Notes: generated from the sequence alone by a model not told the origin. DNA of 34,043 nucleotides from Tenericutes bacterium ADurb.BinA124 (GCA_002068415.1 MVZM01000020.1:1-34043), one strand, 5' to 3'. Shown: positions 23,570 through 33,808, counted from the first letter of the stretch. Translations and numbers: made by a program.

Positions 23570-24946
23570 TTAAACCTCTTTCGGAAGGTATTTATCAATT
23601 TTCTCGAGACTGATTCGCTTCAATTCCGTTCTCGGTAAAATCGTTAATAATTGCCAACCGATATCCAAGGTTTCTTCAATACTGCGATTCGTATGATAAC
23701 CTTGGGAAACATAACGAAGTTCAAATTCCGTTGCAAATTTACTATAGAGTTTATCGGTATCGGATAATGCCGCTTCACCTAAAATAGTCGATAATTCCTT
23801 CGCTTCCTTACCACGGGCATAAGCCGCAAATAATTGGTTCATCGTTTCCGAGTGATCTTCTCTCGTCTTACCTTCGCCAATGCCTTTGTCTTTCAAACGG
23901 CTTAGGGATGGTAAAACATCAATCGGCGGCGTTATCGCTTTTAAATAAAGATCCCGTGATAAAATAATTTGTCCTTCCGTAATATAACCCGTTAAATCGG
24001 GAATCGGATGGGTTTTATCATCTTCCGGCATGGTGAGAATCGGAATTTGGGTAATCGAACCTTTTTTACCTTTAATGCGTCCGGCCCGTTCATATAAGGA
24101 AGCCAGGTCGGTATACATATAGCCGGGATAACCACGACGGCCGGGGACTTCTTTTCTGGCAGCGGATACTTCCCGTAAGGCTTCCGCATAATTGGTAATA
24201 TCCGTCAAAATAACCAAAACATGCATATCTAATTCGTAGGCTAAGTATTCAGCACAGGTAATCGCCATCCGTGGTGTCGCAATTCGTTCAATGGCGGGGT
24301 CGTTCGCTAAATTCATGAACAGAACGGAACGTTCAATCGAGCCGGATTTTTGAAAGTCTTTAATAAAGAAATCGGCTTCCTCAAAAGTAATCCCGATAGC
24401 CGCAAACACGACCGCAAATTTATCATCGGTTTTCTTGACTTTAGCTTGACGAGCAATTTGGGCGGCTAACTGGGAGTGCGGTAAACCGGAACCCGAGAAA
24501 ATCGGCAATTTTTGACCACGAACAAGCGTGTTCAAACCGTCAATGGCACTGACACCTGTTTCAATAAACTCTTTAGGATAATCTCTAGCGACGGGGTTAA
24601 GCGGTGTCCCGTTAATATCCAAAACTTTTTTGGGAATGATGTCGCCACCACCGTCAATCGGTTTCCCCATCCCATCAAAAACACGACCAAGAATTTCAGG
24701 AGCTAATTTTAATTCAATGCCATGGCCTAAAAAGATGGCTTTGGCATCGATGATTTTTAAACCTTGAGAAGAATCAAAGAGCTGAACTAAGGCCTTGTCT
24801 TCATTGATTTCCAAAACCTTACCAACTCTTTCTTCACCGTTGGCTTGTTTAATGCGGACCAATTCATCGTATTTGACACCTTCGACTTGATCGACCAACA
24901 TCAAGGGTCCGACAACTTCACGAATGGTTTTATATTCTTTAGGCAT
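23570..24946 (-). CDS. ntpB: V-type ATPase subunit B (non-catalytic)
   Basis: Forms the A3B3 hexamer with subunit A. The P-loop is degenerate ([12 protein letters not shown]), as expected for the regulatory B subunit. The protein begins [18 protein letters not shown], the family N-terminus, and has 458 residues, the length of Enterococcus hirae NtpB. Upstream in-frame GTG 24958 and ATG 24955 exist, but AGAGGTG lies nine bases before ATG 24946, the best-supported start. The gene overlaps the end of subunit A by 8 bases, pointing to translational coupling for equal amounts of A and B. Confidence 0.95.
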   Translation of the reverse strand: MPKEYKTIREVVGPLMLVDQVEGVKYDELVRIKQANGEERVGKVLEINEDKALVQLFDSSQGLKIIDAKAIFLGHGIELKLAPEILGRVFDGMGKPIDGGGDIIPKKVLDINGTPLNPVARDYPKEFIETGVSAIDGLNTLVRGQKLPIFSGSGLPHSQLAAQIARQAKVKKTDDKFAVVFAAIGITFEEADFFIKDFQKSGSIERSVLFMNLANDPAIERIATPRMAITCAEYLAYELDMHVLVILTDITNYAEALREVSAARKEVPGRRGYPGYMYTDLASLYERAGRIKGKKGSITQIPILTMPEDDKTHPIPDLTGYITEGQIILSRDLYLKAITPPIDVLPSLSRLKDKGIGEGKTREDHSETMNQLFAAYARGKEAKELSTILGEAALSDTDKLYSKFATEFELRYVSQGYHTNRSIEETLDIGWQLLTILPRTELKRISLEKIDKYLPKEV

Positions 24947-26732
24947 CGAACTCATCACCTCTTTGCAAATCTTGATATTCTTGATCTAAAGCTTTCATTA
25001 TTTGTTGGTATTCTTCATCAAAATGCTCTTCTTTTAAATATTTCATCCGCCCAATCCGTTCAAGAACTTCCATTTCGGTTAGCTTATAGAAACTTAAATT
25101 TTCTTGCAAGCCTTTTTTTGCTAAATGATACCATGTTAAAATGGCTTTTAACATCCCGTATTGTTTGTTTAGGGATGTGTAAGTATCGATTTCATGGAAA
25201 GCGATTTGATGTAAAAAGTCTTCACGGATACTTCTAGCGCATTCCAAAGTCAAGCGATCTTGGAATTCCAGTGAATCCACCCCCACTAAACGAACAATTT
25301 CTTGTAATTGTGCTTCTTCTTGTAAGATTTGTTTCGTTTCCTTAACTTGTTCGGACCAATCTTTTTTAACCTCGGTATCAAAATATTCATTTAAAGCATC
25401 TTCATACAAAGAATAACTCTTAAGCCAATCAATGGCCGGGAAATGGCGGCTATAAGCCAACTGAGCACTTAAACCCCAGAAGACTTTCACAATCCGTAAG
25501 GTTCCTTGCGAAACCGGTTCGGAAGTATCTCCCCCCGGAGGCGAAACAGCACCAATGGCACTGATGGCCCCGGTGCGACCCTCTTGGCCTAAACATTTAA
25601 CTAAACCGGCTCGTTCATAGAACTCCGCTAAACGCGAAGACAAATAGGCGGGATAACCTTCTTCGCCCGGCATTTCTTCTAAACGTCCGGACATTTCGCG
25701 TAAGGCTTCCGCCCATCGGGAAGTCGAATCCGCCATAATGGCAACACGATAACCCATATCACGGTAATATTCCGCAATCGTAATTCCGGTATAAATTGAG
25801 GCTTCCCGAGCAGCGACCGGCATATTGGAAGTATTGGCAATTAAGACGGTTCGTTTCATCAAGGTCTGGCCGGTTTTAGGATCATGCAATTCCGGGAATT
25901 CATTTAAAACGTCGGTCATTTCATTACCGCGTTCACCGCAACCGACATAAACAATGATGTCGGCATCGGCCCATTTCGCTAACTGATGCTGAACAACGGT
26001 TTTCCCTGAGCCGAATGGACCGGGGATGGCGGCAATACCACCAATGGCAATCGGAAACAAAGTATCAATCACTCGTTGCCCGGTAACCATCGGGGCTTCA
26101 GGAGCCAATTTCCGCGCATAGGGACGACCACGACGGACCGGCCATGTTTGTAGCATTTTAACTTCCACCAAACCTTGTTCCGTTTCGATTTTCGCAATCA
26201 CATCAATAATGGTCGCCTTGCCGGAATGAATCCAGCTTAATTTACCAGAAACACCTTGGGGAACCATCACTTTATGCATAACGGCGGTGGTTTCTTCAAC
26301 TTCACCTAAAAAGTCGCCGCTTTCCACATGGCTTTTAACTTTGGCAAGCGGTTTAAAATCCCAAACTTTGCTTCGGTCCAATTTCGGCACATCAATTCCT
26401 AAAGGAATCCGATCGCCGGATGAATCATAGATAAGTTTTAACGGTCTTTGAATACCATCAAAAATTCCTTCAATTAAGCCCGGTGCTAATTCAACCGACA
26501 ACGGTTCGTTTGTAAAATAAACCGGTTCGCCAGGACCAATGCCGGCGGTTTCTTCATATACTTGGATGGAAGCCATATCCCCACGCAGTTCAATGACTTC
26601 ACCGATTAATTTTTTTTCACTGACACGAACGACGTCGTACATTTGCACGTCTTTCATATTTTTCGCAACTACCAGCGGTCCGGAAACCTTTGATATGATG
26701 CCGACTTTTTCATTTAGATTCTTTTTACTCAT
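24939..26732 (-). CDS. ntpA: V-type ATPase catalytic subunit A
   Basis: Hydrolyses ATP (or makes it) in the cytoplasmic V1 head. The 597-residue protein has Walker [14 protein letters not shown] near residue 230, the catalytic Glu in GCGERGNEM near 260, and Walker [21 protein letters not shown] near 330. The insert of about 90 residues before Walker A (about 115-200), characteristic of A subunits and absent in F-type beta, is present. The frame is open to GTG 26741; GAAAGGGTG in front of ATG 26732 makes that the likely start. It begins 14 bases after subunit F. Confidence 0.96.
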   Translation of the reverse strand: MSKKNLNEKVGIISKVSGPLVVAKNMKDVQMYDVVRVSEKKLIGEVIELRGDMASIQVYEETAGIGPGEPVYFTNEPLSVELAPGLIEGIFDGIQRPLKLIYDSSGDRIPLGIDVPKLDRSKVWDFKPLAKVKSHVESGDFLGEVEETTAVMHKVMVPQGVSGKLSWIHSGKATIIDVIAKIETEQGLVEVKMLQTWPVRRGRPYARKLAPEAPMVTGQRVIDTLFPIAIGGIAAIPGPFGSGKTVVQHQLAKWADADIIVYVGCGERGNEMTDVLNEFPELHDPKTGQTLMKRTVLIANTSNMPVAAREASIYTGITIAEYYRDMGYRVAIMADSTSRWAEALREMSGRLEEMPGEEGYPAYLSSRLAEFYERAGLVKCLGQEGRTGAISAIGAVSPPGGDTSEPVSQGTLRIVKVFWGLSAQLAYSRHFPAIDWLKSYSLYEDALNEYFDTEVKKDWSEQVKETKQILQEEAQLQEIVRLVGVDSLEFQDRLTLECARSIREDFLHQIAFHEIDTYTSLNKQYGMLKAILTWYHLAKKGLQENLSFYKLTEMEVLERIGRMKYLKEEHFDEEYQQIMKALDQEYQDLQRGDEFDA

Positions 26733-26746
26733 CGACGTCACCCTTT

Positions 26747-27064
26747 CTAAAAGATATTAATGCCAATTGCTTTTTCCACATTATCCTGAATTTTCTTTAA
26801 GCCGATGCCGGCCGAAGCTTGTTCCATCGGCAAAGGCAGAATCATGGGAAACGGTAGCGATTGGTATTTCTCTAATGTTTCCGGAATGTGGGAATAAATG
26901 GCTTCACTAACAAAGATGATTTTAAATTTTTGATTGACTAGTTTGAAAATGATATTATCGGCTTCATCGGCTTGTTTGATGACAAAGGTTTTAATGCCGA
27001 GAGCATTATAAATTAACACCGTTTCATCAAGGCCGATGGCGGCCATTTCAGTTTTTTGATTCAT
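26747..27064 (-). CDS. ntpG: V-type ATPase subunit F (NtpG)
   Basis: Small 105-residue Rossmann-like subunit that binds subunit D in the rotor shaft. The start [20 protein letters not shown] and the segment [10 protein letters not shown] fit the family, and the C-terminal [20 protein letters not shown] is recognisable. Ribosome site AAGGAGA is well spaced. It sits between subunits C and A as in the E. hirae operon, where subunit F is named NtpG. Confidence 0.93.
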   Translation of the reverse strand: MNQKTEMAAIGLDETVLIYNALGIKTFVIKQADEADNIIFKLVNQKFKIIFVSEAIYSHIPETLEKYQSLPFPMILPLPMEQASAGIGLKKIQDNVEKAIGINIF

Positions 27065-27075
27065 GGCTAGTCTCC

Positions 27076-28026
27076 TTAATATTCCAATAAATCATTGGGG
27101 TCAAAATAAACACTTGAATAAAGCAAGCGGATATTTTTGGCCTCCGCAACTTTTTGCAGGTAGTAATAAATCATTGGGCCAATGGTAAAGGATTCATTTT
27201 TTTCTTCCTGCATCAATTCCAACACCAGTAAATCAAGTTGTTTCTCAATTTGGTTTAAATGGGGGCGTTCAAAATAAGCCTTGAGGGCTTTCGTGATTTT
27301 TTCCTGATAAAAATCCATAAACACCCGCAGCACTTGGTCTTTATTCATAGCATAACTTTGGATAAAGACATCAAGGGGAATAAGACCATGTTTAATGAAC
27401 ATAGTAGCAAATTCGCTAAGCTCCCACTCCAACAAGCGACACCGCAGCCAACTGATAACATTGGTGGTATCGATAAGGGCTTGATAGTATTTTCGTAACA
27501 CCCGGGCTTGCGAAAAACCCATATGCTTAAAAATATAATCATAAACCGCATTATCAATTTTACTGCTGATAATCCTCGCACTCGATAAAGGAAGTATTTG
27601 TTGTTCAATATCTAAAAGCAAGGCCTTAACTTCCGGTGCTACTTCGGAATAATCCTGAGAAATAATCGCTTTTTCCAAACTATTTGGATTAATGCTCCCA
27701 TTGTGAGAATAACGATGGAGAGCTTCCGTAGCAAAAAGCCGCTGTTTAAACATAATCTTAATATTCGTCGCATCATTGGCCATAAAAAACAAATCAGTTA
27801 ATTTAGGATCGGGGCTGATTTCAGCAAAATATTCCTTCAAGGCCGCCAATTCATCATTAATCAAATCCTCAAGATTATCGCTGGTGACGGAAGGAGCATA
27901 TCCCAGTTCTTTAAGCGTTTTTAAAAAATCGCTTTTTTCGACCCGAGCCAATTTGGCGAATTTACTTTTATCAAAAAGGCGACTTTCAACAGCTTTAATA
28001 TTGCCAACTGCATAGGGATAATTCAT
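27076..28026 (-). CDS. ntpC: V-type ATPase subunit C (d)
   Basis: The 316-residue funnel-shaped subunit that docks the central stalk on the membrane ring. It is all-helical, with the family-like N-terminus MNYPYAVGNIKAVESRLFDK and a tail ending IRLLYSSVYFDPNDLLEY. The frame is open back to 28062, but ATG 28026 comes one base after the TGA of subunit E, giving a tight stop-start junction, and matches the usual N-terminus. Confidence 0.93.
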   Translation of the reverse strand: MNYPYAVGNIKAVESRLFDKSKFAKLARVEKSDFLKTLKELGYAPSVTSDNLEDLINDELAALKEYFAEISPDPKLTDLFFMANDATNIKIMFKQRLFATEALHRYSHNGSINPNSLEKAIISQDYSEVAPEVKALLLDIEQQILPLSSARIISSKIDNAVYDYIFKHMGFSQARVLRKYYQALIDTTNVISWLRCRLLEWELSEFATMFIKHGLIPLDVFIQSYAMNKDQVLRVFMDFYQEKITKALKAYFERPHLNQIEKQLDLLVLELMQEEKNESFTIGPMIYYYLQKVAEAKNIRLLYSSVYFDPNDLLEY

Positions 28027-28027
28027 C

Positions 28028-28666
28028 TCACTCACCGCCAAACAAGATTTCAGCAATCTCAATCTCGTAGCTTTCTTTTAGGGTTTTGATGTTTGTTTCA
28101 AAAGATAAGTCAATATCAAAGGCTTTTCCGGAAAGGATGAAGCCACCCTTAATGTTTGCTGGAACCGATGATAACTTTAATTGCGCTTGTGGGTGAGCTA
28201 AGGCTTTGTTTAGTTTATCCAGCAAGCAAAGATTATCGGTAGCGGTTTTGCTTGCAAATAAGCGGCGATAACGATCATAATCCGAGGCGGAAACCATCAT
28301 GATTTCATTGCCCGCAATAGTTTCTTGATTAATCAAACCAACTGTTTGTTTGACTAAATCTTCATCTTTTAAAGCCAATAAATTGGCTAATACTTGATCA
28401 AAGACCTCATCAATGAGGGCTTTTTTTCGAGCTAAGGTGCGTTGCCTGGTGGTCTGTTCTTGTTCGGTCAACTTCATTTTTACCAAGTCCTGCCCCCGTT
28501 GCTTGGCTTTTTCCAACATCGTTTCGATTTCTTTGGTCGCCACCGCCAAGATTTCATCACGCATGGCTTGGGCTTTGGCTTCACCAGCTTTAATTATTTT
28601 TTCGGCATCCAGGGAACCTTTTGCTTCAATTTTTTGATAAATGGAACTGTTTCCCAATTTAGTCAC
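28028..28666 (-). CDS. ntpE: V-type ATPase subunit E (peripheral stalk)
   Basis: A 212-residue subunit that pairs with the small coiled-coil subunit NtpF to make the outer stalk holding A3B3 against rotation. The N-terminal half is a long charged helix with regular heptads (AKAQAMRDEILAVATKEIE); the C-terminal half is the globular part that binds the head. Start is a GTG behind AGGAAG, 6 bases after subunit K; the exact start (GTG or a TTG three codons on) is uncertain. The stop is TGA. Confidence 0.92.
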   Translation of the reverse strand: MTKLGNSSIYQKIEAKGSLDAEKIIKAGEAKAQAMRDEILAVATKEIETMLEKAKQRGQDLVKMKLTEQEQTTRQRTLARKKALIDEVFDQVLANLLALKDEDLVKQTVGLINQETIAGNEIMMVSASDYDRYRRLFASKTATDNLCLLDKLNKALAHPQAQLKLSSVPANIKGGFILSGKAFDIDLSFETNIKTLKESYEIEIAEILFGGE

Positions 28667-28672
28667 TTCTTC

Positions 28673-29140
28673 CTATAGACCGGTTAAGATTAAAATGCTG
28701 GCCAGAAGGGCAAGAATAGCATAGGTTTCCACTAAAGCAACCATGGTCATTCCTTTTGCGGAAGCATCCGGTTGTTTTGCAACCATATGAATCGCACTGA
28801 CAGCAGTTCTAGCTTGATAAATTGCTGAAATTAAACCAACAATGGTAATCGGCATGCAGGCGCCGAAATATGACCAACCTTGGGCAGTGGTCAACTGAGC
28901 GGCTCCACCACCAAGCATTCCTGTTTGCACCATCAATAAGATGGCAATTAAGAAACCATAAATTCCCTGTGTCCCCGGTAAAGCTTGTAAAATCAATAAT
29001 TTTCCAAATAATTCTGGTTTTTCCGCAACCACGCCGGCAGCGGCTTTTCCGCCCATTTGGACGCCGATGGCTGAACCGATTCCCGGTAAAATTGCTGCTA
29101 AAGCAGCACCAATAATAGCAATTAGTAATCCGTCACTCAT
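28673..29140 (-). CDS. ntpK: V-type ATPase proteolipid subunit K, predicted Na+-binding
   Basis: The 155-residue, four-helix rotor ring subunit made of two fused hairpins. It carries the ion site known from E. hirae NtpK: LPGTQG with Leu54, Thr57 and Gln58, then Gln109 (in IYQART) and the key carboxylate Glu138 (ALVETYA), matching hirae Leu61, Thr64, Gln65, Gln110, Glu139. Only the second hairpin has the acidic residue. A complete ligand set points to Na+ rather than H+ as coupling ion. Prediction from residues only. Confidence 0.95.
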   Translation of the reverse strand: MSDGLLIAIIGAALAAILPGIGSAIGVQMGGKAAAGVVAEKPELFGKLLILQALPGTQGIYGFLIAILLMVQTGMLGGGAAQLTTAQGWSYFGACMPITIVGLISAIYQARTAVSAIHMVAKQPDASAKGMTMVALVETYAILALLASILILTGL

Positions 29141-29160
29141 ATTTTTCCTCCTAATGAATG

Positions 29161-31026
29161 TTAGTTATTGTTAACTTGATTGATATGTTTTAATTGTAAA
29201 GACAAAGGTTTAAATTCATAACCGCCGCCCTCATAAAATTTTCCAAAAAACTCAATATATTGTAAACGACTGGCATGAACAAAGGCTGATAGCAAGCCCA
29301 TCAGTAAATTAAACAAATGGCCCACAAGATAAATAACGATGGAAAGCACAAAGCCGATGACGGAGCCTTGAACCATGCCGGCGAGCATATTCATCACCAT
29401 CGCAATCACGGCCGTTGATAAACTGAGAGCTAAAATTCGTGAATAAGAGAGAATATCGCTCATATATCCCGTGGCTCCATATAATGAATAAAGCCCACTA
29501 CCCAAACGACCAAAAAAGTTTTTATTTTGACGTCCGGCAAAAAGAACAATCATCGCCGCTCCAACAATGGCTAAAATAATGCCAAGTTTTTTAAACTGAG
29601 GCAAGAATAACAAGCCTAAACCGACGATAATTAAAATCCAACTAACTTGATCCACCAAAGCTGCAAAATATTGCTTGCTACGGATGTTGGCATATATTTT
29701 CACAAACAAGCCGGAAATAATATGAAGAGCACCGATAATCAAGGATAAAATCAGCATCTCGAGTGGTTCTTTCATCGGTTCGAGGAAGAGCGGTGGCCAA
29801 AGGGAAGCACCAAAATAACTTCCGAACAAAATACCCCAAATGACGGTCGTGATGCCACAGAAAATCAACACATTAAACAATTTTAAGGCATTGCCTTTCG
29901 GTTTAGTCAGTTTCACCAAGGTCACAAATAAAGCAATCATCACCAGTCCATACCCGACATCGGCCATCATAATCCCAAAGATAATCCAATACCAAAATGA
30001 CATCATCGGATTAGGGTCAACCTCGTAGGGATTGGGTTTTCCGAACATGTCGGTAATGGTTTCAAAAGCCGTCACAAACCAATTGTTCTTCGTCACCGTC
30101 GGTGGTGATTCTTCCGGACTAGGATCGAAAAAAGCAATATCATAAATATCGGTTACGGCTTCCACCGCTTTGATTAAGGCTTTTTGGCGGTCGCTTCGCA
30201 CCCAACCTTCTAAATAAACCGTCGATAAGGTTTTTTGGACGGGCGCTTTTTTGATTTCACTAGCTGAAGCCATTTGATCGCTAAGCAGTTTTAAACTTGT
30301 CATTTCCTTAGATAAGTTTTGCAGATGTTCGGTAATCTCCACCATTCTTGCTTCGTTGTTATCTAGTTGCGCTTGTTTTTGCGCAATCATTTCACTTACC
30401 AATAATGGTTCATGAGGTAAATTGCTTTCATTAAAACCCAACAAACGCACTTGTTCCATCGTGGTCGGGTCGTCTTCATAATAGTTGGCAATCATGACCG
30501 CTTGACCGTCGGATGAGGTGCCAAGGAATTTCACTTCTCCGCCCCCGTCATTAATTAAAGTTAATAAGGCATTGTTGTTTTTGCTTTCAATAAAACCTAA
30601 GTGGATGTTAACATACTTGGAAGCTTTAAGGCCATCTAAAGGAATATCCAAATCGGCCCACGGTTTCAAAAACAGCATCGCTTCTTTTAACGAATCATTG
30701 TCATTTTTTAGTTGCTGTAATTGTTCTTCCGCTGTTTCCACCTGCTCCAGTAATTGTTCGTGCCTAGGGTCACGAGTAACAAAGGTATCATAATCGACTT
30801 CGTGATAATTACTAAACAATTTTTGTTTTTCTTGAAATTTCTTTAAAAAACGCATTGATTTGTCGGTTCTTTGAATTAAACTTTCTTCCAAAAAGGCGTC
30901 TTCGTCCAGCACAACATCTTCGGAGGCTAGAAGCATTAATTCGCCGCTTTTTTGAATCGACATGAGCAATGCTTTTTGTTCTTCTTTCAAGGCCACAATG
31001 TGGACTTTTTTCATTGGCACAATCAT
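29161..31026 (-). CDS. ntpI: V-type ATPase membrane subunit I (a subunit)
   Basis: The 621-residue stator subunit that forms the ion half-channels beside the K ring. The N-terminal half (about 1-330) is a soluble arm with coiled coils; the C-terminal half holds about eight membrane helices, including the conserved FGIMMADVGYGL near residue 355 and YSRILALSLSTAVIAMVMN near 515, which has the Arg needed for ion release. Its ATG overlaps the stop of NtpF as ATGA, a translational coupling signal. This TGA is solid evidence that TGA means stop here. Confidence 0.95.
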   Translation of the reverse strand: MIVPMKKVHIVALKEEQKALLMSIQKSGELMLLASEDVVLDEDAFLEESLIQRTDKSMRFLKKFQEKQKLFSNYHEVDYDTFVTRDPRHEQLLEQVETAEEQLQQLKNDNDSLKEAMLFLKPWADLDIPLDGLKASKYVNIHLGFIESKNNNALLTLINDGGGEVKFLGTSSDGQAVMIANYYEDDPTTMEQVRLLGFNESNLPHEPLLVSEMIAQKQAQLDNNEARMVEITEHLQNLSKEMTSLKLLSDQMASASEIKKAPVQKTLSTVYLEGWVRSDRQKALIKAVEAVTDIYDIAFFDPSPEESPPTVTKNNWFVTAFETITDMFGKPNPYEVDPNPMMSFWYWIIFGIMMADVGYGLVMIALFVTLVKLTKPKGNALKLFNVLIFCGITTVIWGILFGSYFGASLWPPLFLEPMKEPLEMLILSLIIGALHIISGLFVKIYANIRSKQYFAALVDQVSWILIIVGLGLLFLPQFKKLGIILAIVGAAMIVLFAGRQNKNFFGRLGSGLYSLYGATGYMSDILSYSRILALSLSTAVIAMVMNMLAGMVQGSVIGFVLSIVIYLVGHLFNLLMGLLSAFVHASRLQYIEFFGKFYEGGGYEFKPLSLQLKHINQVNNN

Positions 31027-31331
31027 TTAATAATAACCCTCTTTAAAACATAGTCTGTAGCCGCTTTAAATTGCTTTTTCGCTTTTTTAATCATGGCATC
31101 ATCTTGAACAAGCGCTTCTTGGTCAATCGCTTTTGTTTTAGTAGCAATTTCTTGTTCAAACTTAGCTTCCAGTTTTTTTAATGATGCCAAAGCTTGCGAG
31201 TGCATGGTTTTGGCTTCTTCTTCACTCTTAATCCTTGTGGTTTCTAAATCATTTTTTACTTGTTCATTGGCTGCTAAACGTTTAGCTTCCGCTTTTTGTT
31301 CAGCCGCTTGAATTAATTCTAAAATGGACAT
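31023..31331 (-). CDS. ntpF: V-type ATPase coiled-coil stalk subunit (NtpF, subunit G/H)
   Basis: A 102-residue, nearly all-helical charged protein (MSILELIQAAEQKAEAKRLA onward), forming the coiled-coil partner of subunit E in the peripheral stalk. It is first in the operon, as NtpF in E. hirae. Good ribosome site (AAAGGAA). Confidence 0.88.
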   Translation of the reverse strand: MSILELIQAAEQKAEAKRLAANEQVKNDLETTRIKSEEEAKTMHSQALASLKKLEAKFEQEIATKTKAIDQEALVQDDAMIKKAKKQFKAATDYVLKRVIIK

Positions 31332-31365
31332 TTCCTTTCACCACCTTTTGGTCATTACTTTATTC

Positions 31366-31394
31366 ATTCTAACATATTGCCGACTAAAAGTCCA
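31366..31394 (-). promoter_or_regulatory. ntpF: Promoter of the V-ATPase operon
   Basis: On the minus strand TGGACT (plus 31389-31394), 17 bp, TAGAAT (plus 31366-31371) preceded by TGT, an extended -10. Start near 31359, about 28 bases before the ATG. No other good promoter is seen inside the operon. Confidence 0.75.
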
Positions 31395-31552
31395 TAGCAA
31401 AAAACAGTAAAACGCTTGAGGAAAAAAGCAAGTAAAAACCTCATTTTAATAGATTAAATTAAACATGACCTTCTCTCATTTAGGAGGAAGTATTCATTAA
31501 ATAAAAAACCCTTTAGTTGTCTTAAAAAAAGGTTTTGATTTCATTAAGCAAT

Positions 31553-31581
31553 AAAAAAACGACCCTAAAAAAGAGTCGTTT
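31553..31581 (-). terminator. Terminator of the zinc-ribbon gene
   Basis: On the minus strand AAACGAC, inner CT-rich loop, GTCGTTT, then a run of T. Confidence 0.75.
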
Positions 31582-31596
31582 CGCATGATGAAATAT

Positions 31597-31875
31597 TTAT
31601 TGTTTAGTTGCTTGATAGCATTCTTGACAATATACCGGTTTATCACCACTTGGTTTGAAAGGAACGGTTGCTTCTTTTCCACAGTTATCACAAATAATGG
31701 TGTGCATTTCTCTTTGACCACGTTGTAAACGAAGGGCTTGCTTACGAGCGTAACGGCATTCCGGACAACGATGTGGTTCATTTTGGAACTGTTTTTCTTT
31801 GTAGAACTCTTGTTCCCTTTCCGTGAATAAGAATGTCTTTCCACATTCCTTACAGGTTAATTCTTTGTCGGCCAT
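31597..31875 (-). CDS. Zinc-ribbon protein with four CxxC knuckles
   Basis: A 92-residue protein with two zinc ribbons: CKEC (8-11) pairs with CPEC (about 37-40), and CDNC (62-65) pairs with CQEC (about 83-86). The first resembles the zf-trcl type probable zinc-binding domain, the second the CxxC-x17-CxxC type (CDNCGKEATVPFKPSG). Small proteins of this build are widespread in Bacillota and often considered cold-shock or nucleic-acid-associated, but no role is established. Single gene with its own promoter and terminator; GGAGA precedes the ATG. Confidence 0.88.
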   Translation of the reverse strand: MADKELTCKECGKTFLFTEREQEFYKEKQFQNEPHRCPECRYARKQALRLQRGQREMHTIICDNCGKEATVPFKPSGDKPVYCQECYQATKQ

Positions 31876-31956
31876 GATTTATCTCCATTTCTTATAGAAT
31901 TCTTCTTTTTGATAGTCCAATTAATTATTTTTGAGCAAAGAAGACTTCCTTGCATG

Positions 31957-31985
31957 ATTATATCATCTTAATATTAAAAAAACAA
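31957..31985 (-). promoter_or_regulatory. Promoter of the zinc-ribbon gene
   Basis: On the minus strand TTGTTT (plus 31980-31985), 17 bp, TATAAT (plus 31957-31962) with TGA before it. The leader is about 75 bases. Confidence 0.65.
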
Positions 31986-32147
31986 GCCCAGAAAACATTG
32001 AATAATTTAAAAGTCAAAAAAAAGACATTTCTTTTAATTTCTATAATTAACGCCATGACAAATTAAAGTAGATTACCACCTTTTTTGTAATCGCTTAATC
32101 CTTTTAAGTTTGGTTTTTAAAATATGCAAACTAAAAACATCTGTACT

Positions 32148-32184
32148 AAAAAGAAGAAAAGGATTTGAAACCGTATCAAATCCT
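32148..32184 (-). terminator. Terminator of the toxin-antitoxin operon
   Basis: AGGATTTGA (32160-32168) and TCAAATCCT (32176-32184) form a perfect 9-bp stem; on the minus strand TTTTCTTCTTTTT follows. It lies about 180 bases past the antitoxin stop. Confidence 0.75.
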
Positions 32185-32364
32185 CAATCGTAATATCTAT
32201 CTTTCAGCAATATTTATTTTGATATAAGATAGGAAGATGGTCGTTTTCCATTTCTCTCTTCAAATTCCAATTTGCTTAATTGATTTTCTTATATTTAGTT
32301 ATTGCCTCCATTTAGGAGCAATACCATTACATGTAAAGCACTTTGATGCTGCAATAAAACATTG

Positions 32365-33441
32365 TTAAATTGAAATAACGTATTTTTTCCTTAATAAATT
32401 GTATTTCCAATCATCGTATATTATAAAGCCATCTTTTTGCAATCTTCCTAACACAATACTAGAATCCCGATTGATACTATTAGCAAATTGTACTATTTTT
32501 TCTATCGAGAAATCATTAGCCTCAATAAATCGATGATACTCATCTTGGGGAATCAAAGCATTTTCAGCGTAAAAATTGGCTTTTTCTTCTTCATCACCTA
32601 ATTCGTTTTCAAAAGAAATACCAAAATCTCCATTTATTATATGTCCTATTTCATGGAATAATGTAAACCAAAAAGAATCTGAATTATTATTTCTATCATT
32701 AACCATAAGCATTACATGATTTATTAGTTTTTTAGTAGCTCCATTGATTTTTGAGCCGGAAATATTAGGTAGTACAATTAAATCAACACCAGCTTCCGCA
32801 AACGAGTTCTTAATTAATCCATAAAATTCATCATGCTTTTTAGTCAATGTTAAAGCGTAGTCAATTGACTGCAAAAACTTGTTTTTATCATATTTAGGAA
32901 AATCATTTTTTTTCAACGACAAATTTGTTGCTATTTGCACCATAATATTGGCGCGAATCATACTAGCTTCGGACTGTTCTAAGGCAGGACGTCTAAAATT
33001 GACATACATATCAGTTTTCTTAAAAACAGTCAAAGATGAAACATTTAAAAATTCTCTAACATTTTTAATTTGTTCATTGATTTTTTTAGGGATGTCTGGC
33101 AAAGCGAAATTATCTCTAAAATATGAATATTTAATGTGTTTGAACACTTCTTTTTCTGCTTCCAGCTCTTTTTCTTGATTAAACTCAACAATCAAACTAT
33201 CATATTCGGTTTGTAAATTTAACCAATATTTAATGGATGTTCCCATCATTCGTGATAGTTTATTGGCAATATCTACAGAAATACTTTGTTCACCCCTAAC
33301 TATATAACTAATGTTTTTAGGTGTCGTCCCCAATCTATTGGCAAAGTCTTCCTGTGTTAAGCCCATTTCGTCAATATATTCTTTGACATAGTAGCCCGGA
33401 TGAAAGGCAATTTTATTTCCATATTCAACATAATTACTCAT
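32365..33441 (-). CDS. HigA-type antitoxin fused to an ImmA/IrrE metallopeptidase-like domain
   Basis: A 358-residue protein. About residues 10-75 form an XRE helix-turn-helix of the HigA type (GLTQEDFANRLGTTPKNISY). After a helical middle part comes an ImmA/IrrE-like domain with the zinc motif HEIGH in FTLFHEIGHIINGD (about residues 265-278) and a downstream EEEKANFYAENALIP. In such fusions the peptidase-like domain may regulate or degrade the partner repressor or toxin; that is known only for relatives. ATG 33441 follows GGAGGTGA and overlaps the toxin stop by 8 bases; an upstream frame to 33450 is less likely. Toxin-first gene order is typical of HigBA. Confidence 0.88.
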   Translation of the reverse strand: MSNYVEYGNKIAFHPGYYVKEYIDEMGLTQEDFANRLGTTPKNISYIVRGEQSISVDIANKLSRMMGTSIKYWLNLQTEYDSLIVEFNQEKELEAEKEVFKHIKYSYFRDNFALPDIPKKINEQIKNVREFLNVSSLTVFKKTDMYVNFRRPALEQSEASMIRANIMVQIATNLSLKKNDFPKYDKNKFLQSIDYALTLTKKHDEFYGLIKNSFAEAGVDLIVLPNISGSKINGATKKLINHVMLMVNDRNNNSDSFWFTLFHEIGHIINGDFGISFENELGDEEEKANFYAENALIPQDEYHRFIEANDFSIEKIVQFANSINRDSSIVLGRLQKDGFIIYDDWKYNLLRKKYVISI

Positions 33442-33808
33442 AATGATCACTCACCTCCTTAATCTCAACAATTCGAACATTCATAGCAATCTCATCAATG
33501 TTACAAGGAGCAAAGACTTGTTCATTTTCATCCAACGGTTCTAAAACAATGCGCCATTTGTCTCTTATTGTCTTAACATCAATTGCGAAAAAACCTTTTA
33601 AGTTCTTCCCTTTGCCTTTATTAATCAACTTATGAAATCTCATTTGTTTTTGTACAATAATATCTTTTATGTTTTCTGCTTGTTTTAATGCATTTATTCT
33701 AGCGAGCAAAGATTTGGCCATTTCTTTGTTTCCACCAAAATATTTAGTAGCCTTGTTCAAATCTTGGCAAATTCCTTCAACTTTAGTGTCTTTATAGATA
33801 ATTTTCAA
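33434..33808 (-). CDS. HigB/RelE-like toxin
   Basis: About 124 residues, resembling RelE/ParE-superfamily toxins of the HigB group, which act as ribosome-dependent mRNA interferases. The N-terminus KIIYKDTKVEGICQDL, a helical hairpin with LLARINALKQAENI, and the strand KWRIVLEPL near the end fit this group. No catalytic residues can be assigned with certainty. I prefer a TTG start at 33808, since AAGGGGTGG then lies five bases upstream; a GTG at 33817 would overlap its own ribosome site. It is the first gene of the operon and its last codons overlap the antitoxin start. Confidence 0.8.
   Translation of the reverse strand: MKIIYKDTKVEGICQDLNKATKYFGGNKEMAKSLLARINALKQAENIKDIIVQKQMRFHKLINKGKGKNLKGFFAIDVKTIRDKWRIVLEPLDENEQVFAPCNIDEIAMNVRIVEIKEVSDHYE

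Larger units (their letters stand above)
31876..32364. other. Gene-free stretch between the zinc-ribbon gene and the toxin-antitoxin operon
   Basis: Holds the zinc-ribbon promoter (31957-31985) and the terminator at 32148-32184; the rest is AT-rich and shows no gene or RNA that I recognise. 32185-32364 has a few short repeats of GCAATA but no clear structure. Confidence 0.5.
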
